From: JBFWRK01 sp050248955
GTDB taxonomy: Bacteria; Actinomycetota; Acidimicrobiia; Acidimicrobiales; Ilumatobacteraceae
Reading direction: 5' to 3'
Assembly (NCBI GenBank): GCA_050248955.1
Contig: JBFWRK010000058.1
Span: 1-5,302, forward strand
DNA length: 5,302 bases
Below the pieces are notes generated by a model. The model saw nothing but the letters and a program-made list of their open reading frames with translations. It was not told the origin of the DNA and made no database searches. Positions 5,218-5,302 of the stretch are shown piece after piece. How positions within the stretch are numbered: position 1 is the stretch's first letter; each line of letters opens with the position of its first letter. The position numbers and the translations under genes were made by a program.

Positions 5218-5302
5218 GCAGCCGGCGGGCGAGGTCGCTCACCCACACGCCGCTCGGATCCGCCTTCGCCCGGATCGCCTGCCACTCGGCAAGGCGGGGG
5301 TA
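5204..5302 (-). CDS. dprE1: DprE1, decaprenylphosphoryl-beta-D-ribose 2'-oxidase, C-terminal end (truncated by window edge)
   Basis: From the right edge the leftward frame reads 32 codons and then TGA at 5206-5204. The peptide begins YPRLAEWQAIRAKADPSGVW and ends in SDLARRLHLID. This matches the C-terminus of the DprE1 FAD oxidase family ('YPrl.eW..vr...DP.g.f.SDlaRRL.L'). DprE1 oxidises the 2'-hydroxyl of decaprenylphosphoryl-ribose using FAD; DprE2 then reduces the product, so the order dprE1-dprE2 is the expected one. The catalytic parts, including the FAD-binding domain and the cysteine targeted by benzothiazinones in mycobacteria, lie outside the window. With only 32 residues, the call rests on this motif plus the dprE2 neighbour. 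The final codons are part of a 13-bp tandem repeat array. Confidence 0.88.
   Translation of the reverse strand, partial: YPRLAEWQAIRAKADPSGVWVSDLARRLHLID

Overview
The window is a compact, high-GC stretch of actinobacterial-type chromosome. Its codons strongly favour G or C in the third position, and GTG starts are common. The dprE1-dprE2 pair and the MSMEG_1061-type flavoprotein both point to Actinomycetota. A more exact placement, for example among the Acidimicrobiia, would be a guess. I see no tRNA, rRNA, transposase or CRISPR array.

Layout, left to right. (1) At 1-450 (+) lies the C-terminal part of a class I SAM-dependent methyltransferase. (2) It converges on a leftward unit. This starts with a small unknown gene that appears frameshifted (1888-1552) and continues 13 nt later with a 332-residue protein of the PGN_0703 putative-restriction-endonuclease type (1538-540). 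The expected catalytic residues of that protein look substituted. (3) A 98-bp divergent gap (1889-1986), holding a perfect 7-3-7 inverted repeat, separates this unit from a small rightward VOC/glyoxalase-like gene (1987-2349). (4) The VOC gene converges, with a 4-bp gap, on a leftward cluster. Read in its own direction the cluster runs: end of dprE1 (entering from the right edge), dprE2, a PPOX-type FMN flavoprotein, a nitroreductase-family FMN protein and an AAA_28-type P-loop ATPase.

How the genes fit together. DprE1 and DprE2 together epimerise decaprenylphosphoryl-ribose to decaprenylphosphoryl-arabinose, the arabinose donor for cell-wall arabinan. The PPOX protein and the nitroreductase are 21 nt apart and probably co-transcribed. 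Whether they work with DprE1/E2 is unknown; a 110-bp gap with palindromes separates them. The PGN_0703-like gene and its small upstream partner form a separate two-gene unit of unknown role.

The points most worth a second look are: the apparently catalytically dead nuclease fold; its frameshifted partner, with an 18-bp palindrome at the break; the inverted repeat over that partner's Shine-Dalgarno sequence; six 13-bp tandem repeats that grow out of the dprE1 stop codon; and a hairpin built exactly from the last codons of two convergent genes.
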